Source: Amborella trichopoda (Eukaryota > Streptophyta > Magnoliopsida > Amborellales > Amborellaceae). From it: a stretch of DNA of 64,000 nucleotides. The position numbers and the translations under genes are program-made. The notes beneath the pieces are model-generated. The model did no database searches. It saw nothing but the letters and a program-made list of their open reading frames with translations, and was not told the origin of the DNA. This document shows, piece after piece, positions 12,300 to 23,442 of the stretch. The stretch spans positions 665,552 through 729,551 of the forward strand of contig NW_006496103.1 in the NCBI RefSeq assembly GCF_000471905.2, read 5' to 3'. Positions within the stretch are counted from its first letter, which is position 1. Each line of letters starts with the position of its first letter.

Positions 12300-13736
12300 A
12301 CTTACTACAGATATTCCAATCAGGAGGGGATTTGGCCTCCAATAATGGTGCATTGACTTCAAACCCATCATAGCTTTTGGTCTCAGGCACAAACTTCTTG
12401 AGATGTTTTGAAGCAATACGCATAACCTTCAATTGGCTCTGGAGACTACGAACTTCACTTCTTAAATTTGTCAGGGGATCTTGCTCTTGAAGGGAAAAAG
12501 ATTGACCTTTCTCAAACTGCTCTCCTCCCGCCAGACCAGGGAAGAGTAGAACTACTTGTCAGTCACTAGTCCGAGGAGCATCCTCTATGCTTATATCACC
12601 TAGAGTTTGAAAAATCTTTCGCAGTGGTTGGCATGCCACTTCTGCTTTCAAGAAATATGCATGACTTTTTGATGGTCTGGGCTATAGGTGATCTTTGGAG
12701 CTGGGAATTATATCCCCATGACTTGCTCAATCTTAGGAATGACTTTGGGTTCATCTTCTGGCCAAGATGGCCCAGAACTGGGCTTAGAGGGCGAGGACTC
12801 CTCTTTAAGTGAAGTGAGAGTTTCTTTGGGGATGATTATGGGGATGCTAGAATGAATAAGGGTTAAAGGGAGAGTTTTGCCTTGCCTTTCTTCCTCGTTG
12901 AACATGCTTACCAATGTTCTCCCTTTGTCCTCAACATCTTCATGATGCGAAGATCGCATCTTTGTTGTAGACCCCACAGAAGAATTTCATCCATTCGGTG
13001 AAGGTTACCCGACTATTGCTAGACTTGACACAAACCAATTGGTAAGCCTCAAAAATATTTTGAAGATTGGCAGGCGGCTCTTCTTCCCCCAAGCTAGCAC
13101 CACCAAAGATGACCGAGTTCGGGGGCACAAACTCATCGTACATGGCTCCGATCATCGGAAGTCCCCCAATAGAATGAAGATCTAGCAAAGAGATTTCTAC
13201 TTCCCCATGCCCAAGAAGCCTGGTGTTGCTGACGTGACTCCATGTCTCAAGAAGTACCTTGACTGTATTGGAGCACCGATCATAGTAGCTGCCCGAACAC
13301 TGGACCACTGCTAGTAGAGAAGCACGTTCAAGAATGCTTTTGTGCGACACCAACACCTTGGCGGTCCAGGACGAGGATCCCTACAAATATTGGTTCTCCC
13401 CCTGTATTTGAAGGCCCCTCCCTGACCAAATTAATACCTTTGTATGCACCATTTGCTTTCCTAGGGTGGGCAAGTTTTCCTTAGAAGCTATATTCATGTG
13501 CATACAATGAAGGAGCGCCATCCCTTCTTCGATACTGACATTGTTGTCATGACTTTAAAATGAACTGGGTCAGTAATAAAAGTGACATTGAGAGGCCACT
13601 CTGGTTGGCATACTGGCCTTGTCAACCAAATGGGCTCCCCCCTTATTAAAGCCTAATCGGTAAAGTTATCAGTATCGACCTCTCCTCCCCTCGGAAAGTT
13701 TTTTACATCAGGAATTCGGTAAGAAGATTTAGCCAT
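12300..13736 (-). pseudogene. second PMD fossil, amino-terminal part, minus strand
   Basis: The minus strand has an ATG at 13,736 starting MAKSSYRIPDVKNFPRG, and a clear PMD segment open at 13,356-12,940. That segment holds GEVEISLLDLHSIGGLP, GAMYDEFVPPN and VTFTEWMKFFCG, all typical of PMD proteins. Coiled-coil-like sequence follows to about 12,300. The unit converges on the plus-strand PMD fossil at 9.0-12.06 kb. A TATA-like promoter block lies at 14,717-14,690 (minus), giving a leader of about 950 bp that contains a minisatellite. The unit is broken, with several breaks. Confidence 0.65.
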
Positions 13737-13799
13737 TATAAAAGGGGTCAATGATTCACTCCCAAATCAAAATCGATAAGCATCGGCCATGTCTTCAGT

Positions 13800-14160
13800 G
13801 GCTAAGTACCGGCTGTAACGACATAAACCCAGCACAGACTGAGTTTCTAGAAGGCTAGGGACAGTTGTATTTACGAAGGTCTAGCGTCAACTGAGTTTCT
13901 AGAAGCCTAGTGCCGATGGTGTTTACGAAGGTCTAGTGCCAGTTGTGATTTCAAAAGCTTAGCATTGACTGTGTTTTAAGAGACCCAGTGCCAGTTGCCC
14001 ACTCAAAGCTCAGCGCCGACCGCTTTTCTTGAGGACCAGCTCCGACTGTGTTTCTAAGAGGTCAACGCTTGTTGTGTTTGCTAATGCTTACCGCCGATTG
14101 TGTTTACTAATACCTGCCACCGACTATCTTTGCCAACTTCTAGCGCCGTCCGTGTTCAAA
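13800..14160. repeat. minisatellite with AGCGCCGACTGTGT-like core, block 1
   Basis: About nine degenerate units of 35-40 bp: TAGTGCCGATGGTGTTTACG, TAGCATTGACTGTGTTTTAA, CAGCGCCGACCGCTTTTCT and similar. It lies in the leader of the minus-strand PMD unit, downstream of its TATA block. Confidence 0.85.
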
Positions 14161-14689
14161 TCTCTCACACGCGCCGTGGACTCTGTGCATCGCACCTCAA
14201 GCTCTGCAATGCTGCCTGACACACATCTCACACATGTGAATTGCAACCGTTCACCTCCCCGATGGTTGCACACCTTCCAAGCACGATCGTCCACCTCCAA
14301 CGACGGTTTGTCTCCCAATGACCTTCGATTTCTCACCGAAACTCCCCTGTCACTGTCAAAAAATTGCTAAAGCCAGCAAAAAGCCCCTGGGCAGCCCATT
14401 GCTGCAACTCCTGACTCCACCGGAACCCTAAAAAATCACAGTCGGAACACTCCTGCTTCTCGAAAACCCCTTGCGCTGACCGGGAAACTCCTACTACTCC
14501 AATGAAATCTTGCCTCCTTCCCTGTAGGCGTCTCTTTGTTTGACAGGAACCTCCCCTACTTGCTGGCAAACCTCTTGCTAACTCTTGTCGAAACACCCAC
14601 TGTTTGCTAAAGCTTCCATCGGGAACCCTCTTCTGACCGTTAAAATTTGTTTTGCTTAATTCTTTTTTACCTTCGATGAAAAGCAGTGG

Positions 14690-14717
14690 AAATGGGGTTT
14701 TACCCCTTTATATAGCC
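14690..14717 (-). promoter_or_regulatory. TATA block of the minus-strand PMD unit
   Basis: Minus strand reads GGCTATATAAAGGGG followed by TAAAACCCCATTT. A near-identical block occurs on the plus strand at 22,005-22,030 (GTATAAAAAGGGGG then AAAACCCCATTT), and similarity continues for about 30 bp downstream. The G-run/C-run makes a short inverted repeat just after the TATA. The spacing to ATG 13,736 suits a promoter with a long leader. Confidence 0.55.
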
Positions 14718-14899
14718 AACATTTTCCCTAAATGCCCCTCCCAAATTGGGAATCCTAGCTGCATCCTAGAAGGCCCAACGACGATGGGCTGGGTCAGACT
14801 TTGAACCGGGGCCCGATGTAAGTCTCATCGTCGCTTGTAAAATCCTATCCCAATAGAGGCTAGGATAGGGTTAGGCTCAGGTTAAGCCCCGACTACTAA

Positions 14900-15265
14900 T
14901 TTACGCCCAGCACTGGCCTTGTTGTTAAATCTACCCAACGCCGAATACGTCCTCAGTAACCCTAGCACCAACTGTGTCCTCAATAACCCCTGCACTGGCT
15001 GCATCCTTAGTAACCCTAGCGCCGGCTGTGTCCTTAGTAACCCCAGCACCAATTGCGTTTACAAAGGTCTAGCATCGACTGTGATTTCAAAGGCTCAGCA
15101 CCGGCTATGCTCAAGAGATAGCACGGGTTGTCCTCAGCATCGGCTATGGTCAAAAGATAGCACGGGTTGTTCTCAGCGTCGGCTGCGTTTTTAACAAACC
15201 CAGCACCGACTGAGTGTTCAAGGAATGATGGTCGCTGCTCATGGCGCTGACTGTGTTTTAAACAT
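14900..15265. repeat. minisatellite with AGCGCCGGCTGTGT-like core, block 2
   Basis: Units of about 33-38 bp, such as TAGCGCCGGCTGTGTCCTTA and CAGCACCAATTGCGTTTACA. Same core family as the block at 13,800-14,160, on the other side of the TATA block at 14,700. The two arrays flank the promoter. Confidence 0.85.
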
Positions 15266-15690
15266 TCTATTGTCACATACTCTAGACCGAAGCCATGTGT
15301 GTCCTATTTCTGTTATCCCAAGTGAAGTTGCATCTTGACTGTGACCTATTATCCCCAACAAAGCGGAACCCAGATCATTCAAACTGAGGTCATGACTTCT
15401 CATCCCCAGTAGGAGAGTCATACTCGTACAAGGATGTAAAGGACCCACATTTGTCCCCTCTTCCCCAATGAAGTCGGTCTTCTCACCTGAGTCTCTTGTT
15501 GGCTTTAATCATTTTATCCCCAAGGAGTCACACTTACCCTCCTAATCCCCAAAGTTTGCCACTCCTCGTAGGGCCTCCATCTCCATCTACAAAGCTCTCT
15601 TCTTGTGTATAGCCTTAACCATTTTATCCCCAAGCGGTTAGATTACTATCCGCAAACCTATTCCCTATGGAGCTTCATCTACATGGTGAC
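15265..15690. other. no gene; CCCCAA-rich diverged repeat
   Basis: Pyrimidine-rich sequence with recurrent ATCCCCAA and ATTTTATCCCCAAG phrases (near 15,350, 15,400, 15,510 and 15,625), suggesting an old tandem repeat of about 60-110 bp. No coding signature. Confidence 0.4.
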
Positions 15691-16480
15691 CCACACAATA
15701 GTCCGTGCTGCATGACCTTAAACTGCATAGCCTCGGTCTAGTTGCACGACCTTAAACTGCATAGTCCAAACCGTAAGAATCTAAACCATATGGTTTAAGC
15801 TATATGACTTTAAACTATAGTACACGTCCTAGCCGCATGACATTAAAGGCTCAGCACCACAGTCCAAACTATACGACCATAAACGACAGCGGAGGTCTAG
15901 TTACACGACGTTAAACTGCATGGTCTTAATTTCATGACTTTAAACTACATAACCACGATCCAGGCTATGTGACCCTAAACCATAGTGCACGTCCTGGCCG
16001 CATGACGATAAACTGATTTGCACAGGTCTCAGAGGTGTGACCATAAACGTGCCCCCACATAGCACTCACACCTTTTACGTGCATCTTCATGCACGTCTTC
16101 CCTAACCAACCCATTCATGTGTGTGCACCACCTTCACTACCTCCCTTCTGAGCCCATTCATTTCACCATCCTCTATCATTCCCCAGTGAGTCTCACCCGT
16201 GCTCACAAAAATGGCGAACCATCTCGTCACCTATTCTTGTTGTAAGTTAGTGGGTCACCATTTGTCACCCACCTTTCATACAACATCCATCATTCATAGG
16301 CAGCTTCGTGTCATCTCCCCAAAAGTGAGCTAAAACCACTACCATACTCATTCCATGGCCTCTACAGACTGCTATCCATCTCTACTACGGTCTCTCTATA
16401 TGACCTTAAACTGTAGTGCACGTCTTGGCCGCATGACATTAAAAGGCTTCGCACAGGTCCCGAAGACATGACCCTAAACA
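15690..16480. repeat. minisatellite with CATGACCTTAAACTGCATAG core
   Basis: Units of about 30-35 bp spanning 15,690-16,040, with a further piece at 16,395-16,480. Typical units are TGCACGACCTTAAACTGCAT and ACGTCCTAGCCGCATGACA. The inverted form (GCAATTTAGGGTCATGCGGCC) occurs at about 21,424-21,470, just beyond the right end of the plus-strand LTR. The 16,050-16,390 interval holds non-repetitive, pyrimidine-rich sequence with no gene. Confidence 0.8.
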
Positions 16481-17748
16481 CGCCCTCACAAAAAAATAAT
16501 AATAACAGGCATGATGTATATCTGATCAAGGGAACGCCATGAGTAAAAATGACGGAGAGGCATGGTCACGAAACCATGAGCAAAAGAGTTTCGTTAATAA
16601 AAGCCAGGCACGGTAAAAACCTGAAAGGGTATTGTGACTTAAAATGAAGAATAAAGGGTGGAGATGACCGAAAGGTCATGAGTAAAAGAACCCTAAATAA
16701 AAAGGAAGTTGGTGAAAATTGTCTCTACAGCGCTGCTCCACAAGTTCAAGTGAAAATCCACAAAGGACGCTTGGACCAATAAACAAGTTGATGCAACACT
16801 CGCCTCAACAGGCCCCAAAAATACGAGCTTCAAGGAAAAGATTCCAATATCCTAAGTCTATTCACAAAACGGACTTTAAAGATAGAATACTCTCCCAGGC
16901 AGCAAGACAAGTCTCTCGAGGAAGAACACTATTCCCACAAGGTCACAAGCACACTGTAAAAATGCTAAAGGCCACTATGAAGGCAAGAAACTGACAAAGT
17001 CATGACGAACCTGCCAGAGACTTCAGCCTGCCTCGCCACAATTCCCTCTTGTCGAGAGGCCCAGACTTTCGAGACCGGCTAACAAAATGCCCCCGACTGG
17101 ACCTGGCAGATGGGGCCCATAGAGGTATTCTGACTGTCAAAAGTAAACTTAGTGTAGCAGCAAACAATGCCAACCAAAGGCTCTTCAACAAACCATCAAG
17201 GAAATCATTTCGACAAACTAAAAGACACCCGAGGAAGGCTAAGTCAGCCATGATTATGGACCTGCTGTGCAACGATCTGCTAGCAGTGGGTAGGGGTTAT
17301 ACCCAAAACTGGTCACCTCGATAAATTGAGGTACCCTATCTGCCAAGGAACAACTGGTGCACGATACAGATGAGCGCCCACCAAAGGCACTTTTGTGTCT
17401 ATCCAAGATAAAGAAACCTAGACCAAATGGGAACATTGCCCTTCGACATCAGACGGCCTTGATTCTGACTTGCGAGGTCCGTAGAAAATCCTTAGCTTCA
17501 AAATCGCAAACAGTCCATACGAGGGTGAGGACTTCGATAAGGTCCCTCAAAAAAGTCTTTTCTCCCCCTAAAATCTCAATGGATGGACCTGTGAACAATG
17601 CATCCCTATGTCTGAGCATCTTGGTTGCATCATTACGTGAATCTCCTCGACATTCACGTGGTCATGTGGCTAGGAAGAAAAAAAGTAATAAAGCTGTAGG
17701 AAATTTTCCGAATGTCATCCTTCTCGCTTCTTTCGAAGCACAACATCC
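16480..17748 (+). mobile_element. 3' untranslated region before the LTR, no gene recognised
   Basis: Lies directly upstream of a polypurine tract and the long LTR starting at 17,761, so it is likely the 3' end of an element's internal region. Open frames of 90-133 codons exist here (for example 17,357-17,758 on +), but they show no recognisable domain and no consistent codon signature. Confidence 0.4.
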
Positions 17749-17760
17749 GGTGGGGTAAGT
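17749..17760 (+). promoter_or_regulatory. polypurine tract before plus-strand LTR
   Basis: GGTGGGGTAAGT directly precedes the LTR start TGTTTGAATG. The minus-strand element at 34-45 kb has the near-identical AGGTGGGGCAAGT directly before its LTR start TGTTGTACGTC at 36,685. The match between two different LTR families supports both as second-strand primer sites of related elements. Confidence 0.7.
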
Positions 17761-19214
17761 TGTTTGAATGCATTTTTCAGCACCTTGGTCCCTGATGCGG
17801 AATAAAGAGGAAGCAGGTCAATAAAGCCTACAAAATAGTGGAAATTTTGACAGTCTCAAAATTTCCCCAGAATTAGTCAAGCTCTTCATCAGCACTTCCA
17901 AAGGCCACCTGCCAAGTTTCATCATAATCAGACACATTTAATGTAGTGAAAACAAAGAAACAATTTCGGAAAAATTGGCCTCCTACACCCTAAAATGGAC
18001 CCTGTAACTAGAGCTATATTTTTGGTATGTCAAATTTTTGTGAGACCATGACCATTGGATTCGACATGACAAAAAACCACCAATGGGTTAAGATTCGTCT
18101 TAATTGGGTACTCCAGGACAAAGTTATGGGTAAAATACTCAAAAGGGGTAGGCCACACACTATTCCCGTGTGGCCACCCTGCACCAAAACACCATTAAAG
18201 GGGGTCATTTTAATAGTCATGGGAAGTGACTTTCGGGGCCCATATCTCACTCGATTATAGTCAGATCATGCTCAAATTTGGTGAGCGTGTTCATCTAGTC
18301 AAGATGAGTGTTTTGATATGTGGCACGCCTCGTGACAATGCCCGAGCAGGGATAAAAACTAGAAAGAAGTTGCTGATCCGTGAAGAAAATTACAAAAAAT
18401 TCAGCAGCAGCACGCCTCACTTGAGCGACCAAATCATGGTGCTCGCGTACCCCATTGACACGAAACCAATTTTATTACATCCATAAGGTCTGAGGCTATC
18501 TCTGGTCCACGTACAATGAATGGTTGGATTTCACACATGGAGGCATCGAAGCTGTTGTATGTTTTGGCCACCAGATTTCAAGATTCCGGCCAAAAGCTCA
18601 AGACGACAAAATCTTCATCCGGACACGAAATCGAGCTGCGCTTGTTGCAACGAGATCATGACGGCATGCTTAGTGTGGTTCATCAAAGAAATAGAAGAAA
18701 AAAATATTGAGGAACAAGCGCACTATTGAGTCAAATTTTTTAAGATTCATCCAAAATTCAAGTCTCATGATCATGGCTCAAAAACATGATTCATGGCTCA
18801 AAATTGGTGTCCAATCGATCGCCATGCTAAGCCCTATAAGAAAACAATTATCTTTCGATCAAACGGGCATCGGAGTAACCCCGGATCAGTCATTAAAGAT
18901 CATGAAGTTCTCGAGCCGCAGCAAGGACTGTTTTAGAATTCTACACATTGTTAGGAAGAGGCAAAACATTCTTTTTGCACCCATTTTTAGAATTATTTTA
19001 ATTCAATTAAATTGTAATTATCTTCAATTCTAGGTAGTTTTTTGGCATCTACCCATGTTTGGGCCCAATTCTATATAAACATGCAAAGCTTCATTGTAAA
19101 AGGCCATCGGTTCATTTCTTGAATAAATCAATAAATTTTTTATTTTTGCTTGAGTTTGTGGGTGCGTCTGGAAGAGAGAGAGAGGAGAGAGAAGAAAAGG
19201 GTCGGTACCTCTCG

Positions 19215-19535
19215 ATAAGGTAACTTTCTCTCTCCTCTCTTTCTCTCCTCTCCTCTTTCTCTCTCCTCTCTCCTCCCTTCTTTCTCTCATCTTTATCTCT
19301 CTTTCTCTCTCTTCTTCTCATATCTATCTCTCTCTTCTTCTCATCTCTATCTCTCTCTTCATATAATCTCTATCTCTCTTTCTCTCTTCTCATCTCTATC
19401 TCTCTCTTTCTCATGTCTTTATCTCCCTTTCTCTCTCTTCTTCTCATCTCTCTCATTCTCTCATCTTTGTCTCCCTTCTCTCTCTTCCTCTCATCTTTAT
19501 CTCTCCCTTCTTATCTCTATCTCTCTCCTCTCTTC
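19215..19535. repeat. CT-rich microsatellite with CATCTCTATCTCTCTCTT units
   Basis: Pyrimidine tract of CTCTCT with periodic CATCTTTATCTC/CATCTCTATCTC inserts about every 25-30 bp. It lies in the same position relative to the poly(A) signal as the GA tract in LTR copy 1. Confidence 0.9.
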
Positions 19536-20640
19536 CAAGTGCAGCCAGCGATGCTCAGCGCTGACTGTATCCTTCTCTCTCCTTTCTTCCTAATGCAGTC
19601 AGTGATGCCCAACGTCACCTGTGTCCTATCTCTATTCTTTTCCTAAACACAGCCGACGATAACTAGCGCCGCCTATGTCCTATCTCTCCTCTATTCTTAA
19701 ACACAACCGACGATGCCCAACGTTGCCTGTGTCCTATCTCTCCTCTTTTCTTAAACACAGCTGATGATGCCTAGTACCACCTGTGTCATATCTCTCCTCT
19801 ATTCCTAAACACAGCCAGTGATGCCCAGGGCTGCATCTGTCCTATCTCTCCTCTTCTTTTAACACAGCCGGCGATGCCCAACACCACTTGTGTCCTCTCT
19901 TTCCTCTTTTCTTAAACACAACCTATGATGCCCAACGTTGCCTATGTCCTATCTCTCCTCTATTCTTAAACACAACCGACGATGCCCAACGTTGCCTGTG
20001 TCTTATCTCTCCTCTTTTCTTAAACACAGCTGACGATGCCTAGTACCACCTGTGTCATATCTCTCCTCTATTCCTAAACACAGCCAGTGATGCCCAGGGC
20101 TGCATCTGCCCTATCTCTCCTCTTCTTTTAACACAGCCGGCGATGCCCAACACCACTTGTGTCCTCTCTTTCCTCTTTTCTTAAACACAACCTATGATGC
20201 CCAGCGCCCCCTGTGTCCTCTCTTTCCTCTTCTCCTAACACAACCGACGGTGCCCAGCGCCGCCTGTGTCCTCTCTTTCTTCTCCTCCTAACACCGCTGG
20301 TGATGCCCAGCATTGCCTATCTCCTCTCTTTCCTCTTTTCTTAAACACATTCGACGATGCCCAGCGCCACTTGTGTCCTCTCTTTCCTCTTCTCCTAACA
20401 TAGTCGGCGATGCTCAGTATAGCTTATGTCCACTCTTTCCTCTTCTCCTAACACAGTCGACGATGTTCAGCACTGCCTGTGTCCTCTCTTTCCTCTTCTC
20501 CTAACACTGTCGGTGATGCCCAGCGCCACCTGTGTCCTCCCTTTCCTCTTCTCCTAACACAACAGGCGATACCCAACACCGCCTGTGTCCTCTCTCTCCT
20601 CTTCTTTTAACACAGCCGGTGATGCTTTGCATCGTCTGTG
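19535..20640. repeat. 54-bp minisatellite with a recent higher-order duplication
   Basis: About 20 units of about 54 bp built as AAACACAGCCGACGATGCCC - AGCGCCGCCTGTGTCC - TCTCTTTCCTCTTTTCTT. Unit starts near 19,753, 19,807, 19,861 and 19,915. A block of five units at about 19,681-19,935 is repeated with only a few differences at about 19,950-20,204 (offset about 269 bp), while other units differ from each other far more. This indicates a recent block duplication. Confidence 0.9.
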
Positions 20641-21403
20641 TCCTCTCTCCCTTTCTTCTCTTTCTCCTATTCTTTCTATTCTCTTCTTCTCTCATCTTAT
20701 TTCTTATTCTCCGTCTATGATTTCTATCTTTTCTGTTATGCTTTCGTTTGATTAAGAGGGGTCATGATTAGCCTTCCATGGTAGTCTTGTCATCTAGCCG
20801 TAATGTTGTTGTGATAGAATTACTATGCCCGCTTTACTGCCACAACAGACTAACCATTATGTATAGCTAGTCAGTATTGGTATCGACGTCTAATAGTAAT
20901 TCTATCGAGACGGACTGAGTTACCGAGCCCATTTTACTGCCACATTAGGCCAATTACCTACCAACATAGTCATTGTGTTGATCTCCCCGCCTAGTCAAAT
21001 TCTTCTCTCGCCCATCTTTCTTCTCTCATTATTCTCTTCTTCTTTTTGAAATCTGCACACTTGTGTACATTCACTGGAAGGCAACGTGAGGTCTATTGAC
21101 CCAGCTGTCTTCTAACATTTGTCATATGTGTGTGATTGTAGAAAACGGGAGAATACAGGCTAAGGGAGCTATTTTGAACCTGTTTTATGACTTAGGGGCT
21201 TTCTTCGTGATCAAAGAGGGCGCCCACGTGAGCCAACCCGAGCAAGTCCTGAGCCCATCTTAAATTCCTCTCTCATCGGTTTGTAACATCAACCCTTGTT
21301 CTCGAACGAGGTTCCCAAGAGAGCGATCCCAAAGTCTTGGGTCTCCTTGAAACTCGAGACATGTACCGCCAATCATCCTGATCCGGGGGGCACGATTGAG
21401 GCA

Positions 21404-22004
21404 CCTAACCAACCGTAGCTGTGCAATTTAGGGTCATGCGGCCAGGATCAAGGCTATGCAGTTTAGGGTCTTACAACACAAATTCTTGTGTGTGAGGAGA
21501 ATGTGACTTCAGAGGGTTTAGAGTCATAATTGGGGACTTGACCCCCGGAGGAGAGAGACTGGGGTGCAGGGAATGAACCTCTTGGGGATGCAAGACGAAG
21601 GTCCAGATGGGAGTGTCATGACGTGCGCATGATGTTAAGTTCTGGATGGCACTCGCAGCGTTAATCTCTTGATGAAGGGCACGTGGTGTTAGCACCTGGT
21701 GAGGCACACGACGCTAAATGCTTGACGAAGCGCGCGACGATAACCCTTGACGAAGCACGCGACGATGGCCCTTGATGAAGTTGCGGTGATAGCCCTTGAC
21801 TAAAGGCACATGGCGATAGCATCTTACGCAGCCCATGACGATTGCCTCAAGCGAAGGCATGCGGTGATAGCCCTTGACGAAGCGAGCGACGATGGCCCTT
21901 GCGGGTCTCTGGCTTGACCTGCATCGGCCTGGTCTTATTGCTGTTCAAAGCTGGGGACCGGAGCATCATTTCGAATTTGTGAGGGACAGTTTGTGGCACT
22001 ACTG
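21404..22004. repeat. minisatellite region: GATAGCCCTTGACGAAGCG units
   Basis: After an inverted piece of the TTTAGGGTCATG array (21,424-21,470), the stretch at 21,610-21,900 consists of about 30-bp units such as GCGACGATAACCCTTGACGA and ATGGCCCTTGATGAAG. It is upstream of the TATA block at 22,005. No gene. Confidence 0.7.
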
Positions 22005-22030
22005 AGTATAAAAAGGGGGAAAACCCCATT
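22005..22030 (+). promoter_or_regulatory. TATA block of a plus-strand unit
   Basis: GTATAAAAAGGGGG followed by AAAACCCCATTT, the same arrangement as the minus-strand block at 14,717-14,690. It lies upstream of a unit ending at an AATAAAA near 23,366 that runs antisense to the pol fossil starting at 23,443. Confidence 0.5.
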
Positions 22031-23440
22031 TCATTGTTTTACCGAAGGGTAAAATAGTTGAAGAGAATTTTTAGAGAGAGAGAGAGAGAGAGCCAGAGCT
22101 TCTGGTAGGAGACTTCTGACGAGAATTTCCCAGGCCAAAATTTGCAGCAGACAGGCCTTCAGGAGCATTTCTGGTGAGCCTCAGTAGGTTGTGGGCCTTT
22201 ATGGCATGCTTGCGAGCGTTTTTGAAGGGTGTCAAGGCTCTCCTAAGCAGGGAATAGGGCCTTTTCAAGGGCTCACTGAGACCTTTTCGGTGAAGCTGCA
22301 GGAGTCACAGTGGTGTTTTTCCAGAGTTGTGGTGCTTTTTCGATAGTCCCGAGGCTGAAGGGAAGGTTGCAAAGAAGTCAGGGGCGCTGACGGCCTTTTG
22401 GCCATCAGAAAAGGAGGAGGAGCAACAGTGGGTTCACCGAAAACTCAGTGACATTTCGGTGAACTTGTGGTGAACTGCTGAAGTGCGAAAAACAGGGAAA
22501 AGGAGAATCTGTAGGGTCACAGGGAAACTTCCATGAGATTACCGTTTGATTTTTTGATTTTCCCAGTTGTCGGACAGGGGAAAGAACAGGGTCAGATGGG
22601 GATTTTCGGCAGCCGGAGGAGTGTTTGGTGAAACTCAGAGTGTTGCAGGGGAGGCAAATGGTCATGAGAAGGTGGACCGTCGGGAGGAGCGACGACTGGG
22701 GAAATCGAAGAGGCATGGGAGTTAATGCCTCCCGGGAATTGGAAACAGTGGGAATTGGGGCACCGTTAGGGCATGTGCGACATTAAGTCGCAAGCAGCGC
22801 TGGCTTCGCATGTCTCTAGGCCACAGTCTTGTGCGGCGCTAGCCTGCCCGTGGTAATGATAGCATGTAGCACTGAGCACCGCACGACAGTGATCACCTGC
22901 AGCGTTGAGTCACACGCGACGATGATCATGGATGGCATTGAGTTGCGTGTTGTGATGGCCATGGACGACAATGCCTTGTGGGGGCCAAGAGTGATGGAAA
23001 ATGAGATGGTCTGTTTACTGTGGTCTGTTGGAAGCCAAGTCCTCTAGCACAACAGTGAAGTCCATTTTGTTTTGGAGGAAGGGAAGCCATCATGGGCCAC
23101 TTCCTTGGAAGCTAGCCATACCTCGTCAGATGAATTGAAGCTGACTCGGAAATGGTTGGGCTTCTTCTTTTTAGCCTGTAACCATCCTCTTTGGTTAGTT
23201 TGCTTCTTCTTAATGAAGAGAGAATTTCTTTGGTGGTTTTGCTTCGTCTTCATGAGAAAAGTATTTCTTTTTGTCCTGTAATGGTACTCTTATCCTTGGA
23301 CGCAAGAGCTTTGTAACTTCCCTCATAATGAGCTTTTGACTGTAGCTTGTAACTTTTTCTAATGCAATAAAAATGATCTTCCTTTGAGTTGGCTTAATGT
23401 TCCTCATCTTCATTTCTTTCTTTTTACAGTACATACCACA
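22031..23440 (+). mobile_element. antisense unit of a Tat-type element (degenerate extra-ORF region)
   Basis: Runs from a TATA block to the signal GCAATAAAAATG at 23,364, convergent with the pol remnant that ends at 23,443. It contains a (GA)n tract at 22,071-22,092 and short CAGCG-type repeats at 22,770-22,990. Open frames here are short and unrecognised (for example 22,829-23,047, 72 codons). Position and polarity match the antisense coiled-coil cassette at 39.7-41.7 kb. Decayed; assignment is inference. Confidence 0.4.
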
Positions 23441-23442
23441 TT

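Larger units (their letters stand above)
17761..21403 (+). mobile_element. long LTR, family A copy 4 (3' LTR, plus strand)
   Basis: Begins TGTTTGAATGCATTTTTCAG after a polypurine tract. U3 runs to a TATA box CTATATAAAC at 19,071-19,080, followed by AATAAATCAATAAA at 19,122. A CT tract then spans 19,215-19,535, a 54-bp minisatellite runs to 20,640, and a unique segment ends near 21,403. The whole order mirrors, inverted, the copy at 711-3,975, and U3 also matches 3,985-5,446 and 6,408-8,950. About 3.64 kb. The right flank (CCTAACCAACC) shows no duplication I could match, because the 5' end of this element was not identified. Decayed fossil. Confidence 0.7.

Noticed and set aside
16719-17758. 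Host gene between the minisatellites and the LTR
   Set aside because: Open frames are short, overlap on both strands and sit directly before a polypurine tract, so an element 3' untranslated region fits better.
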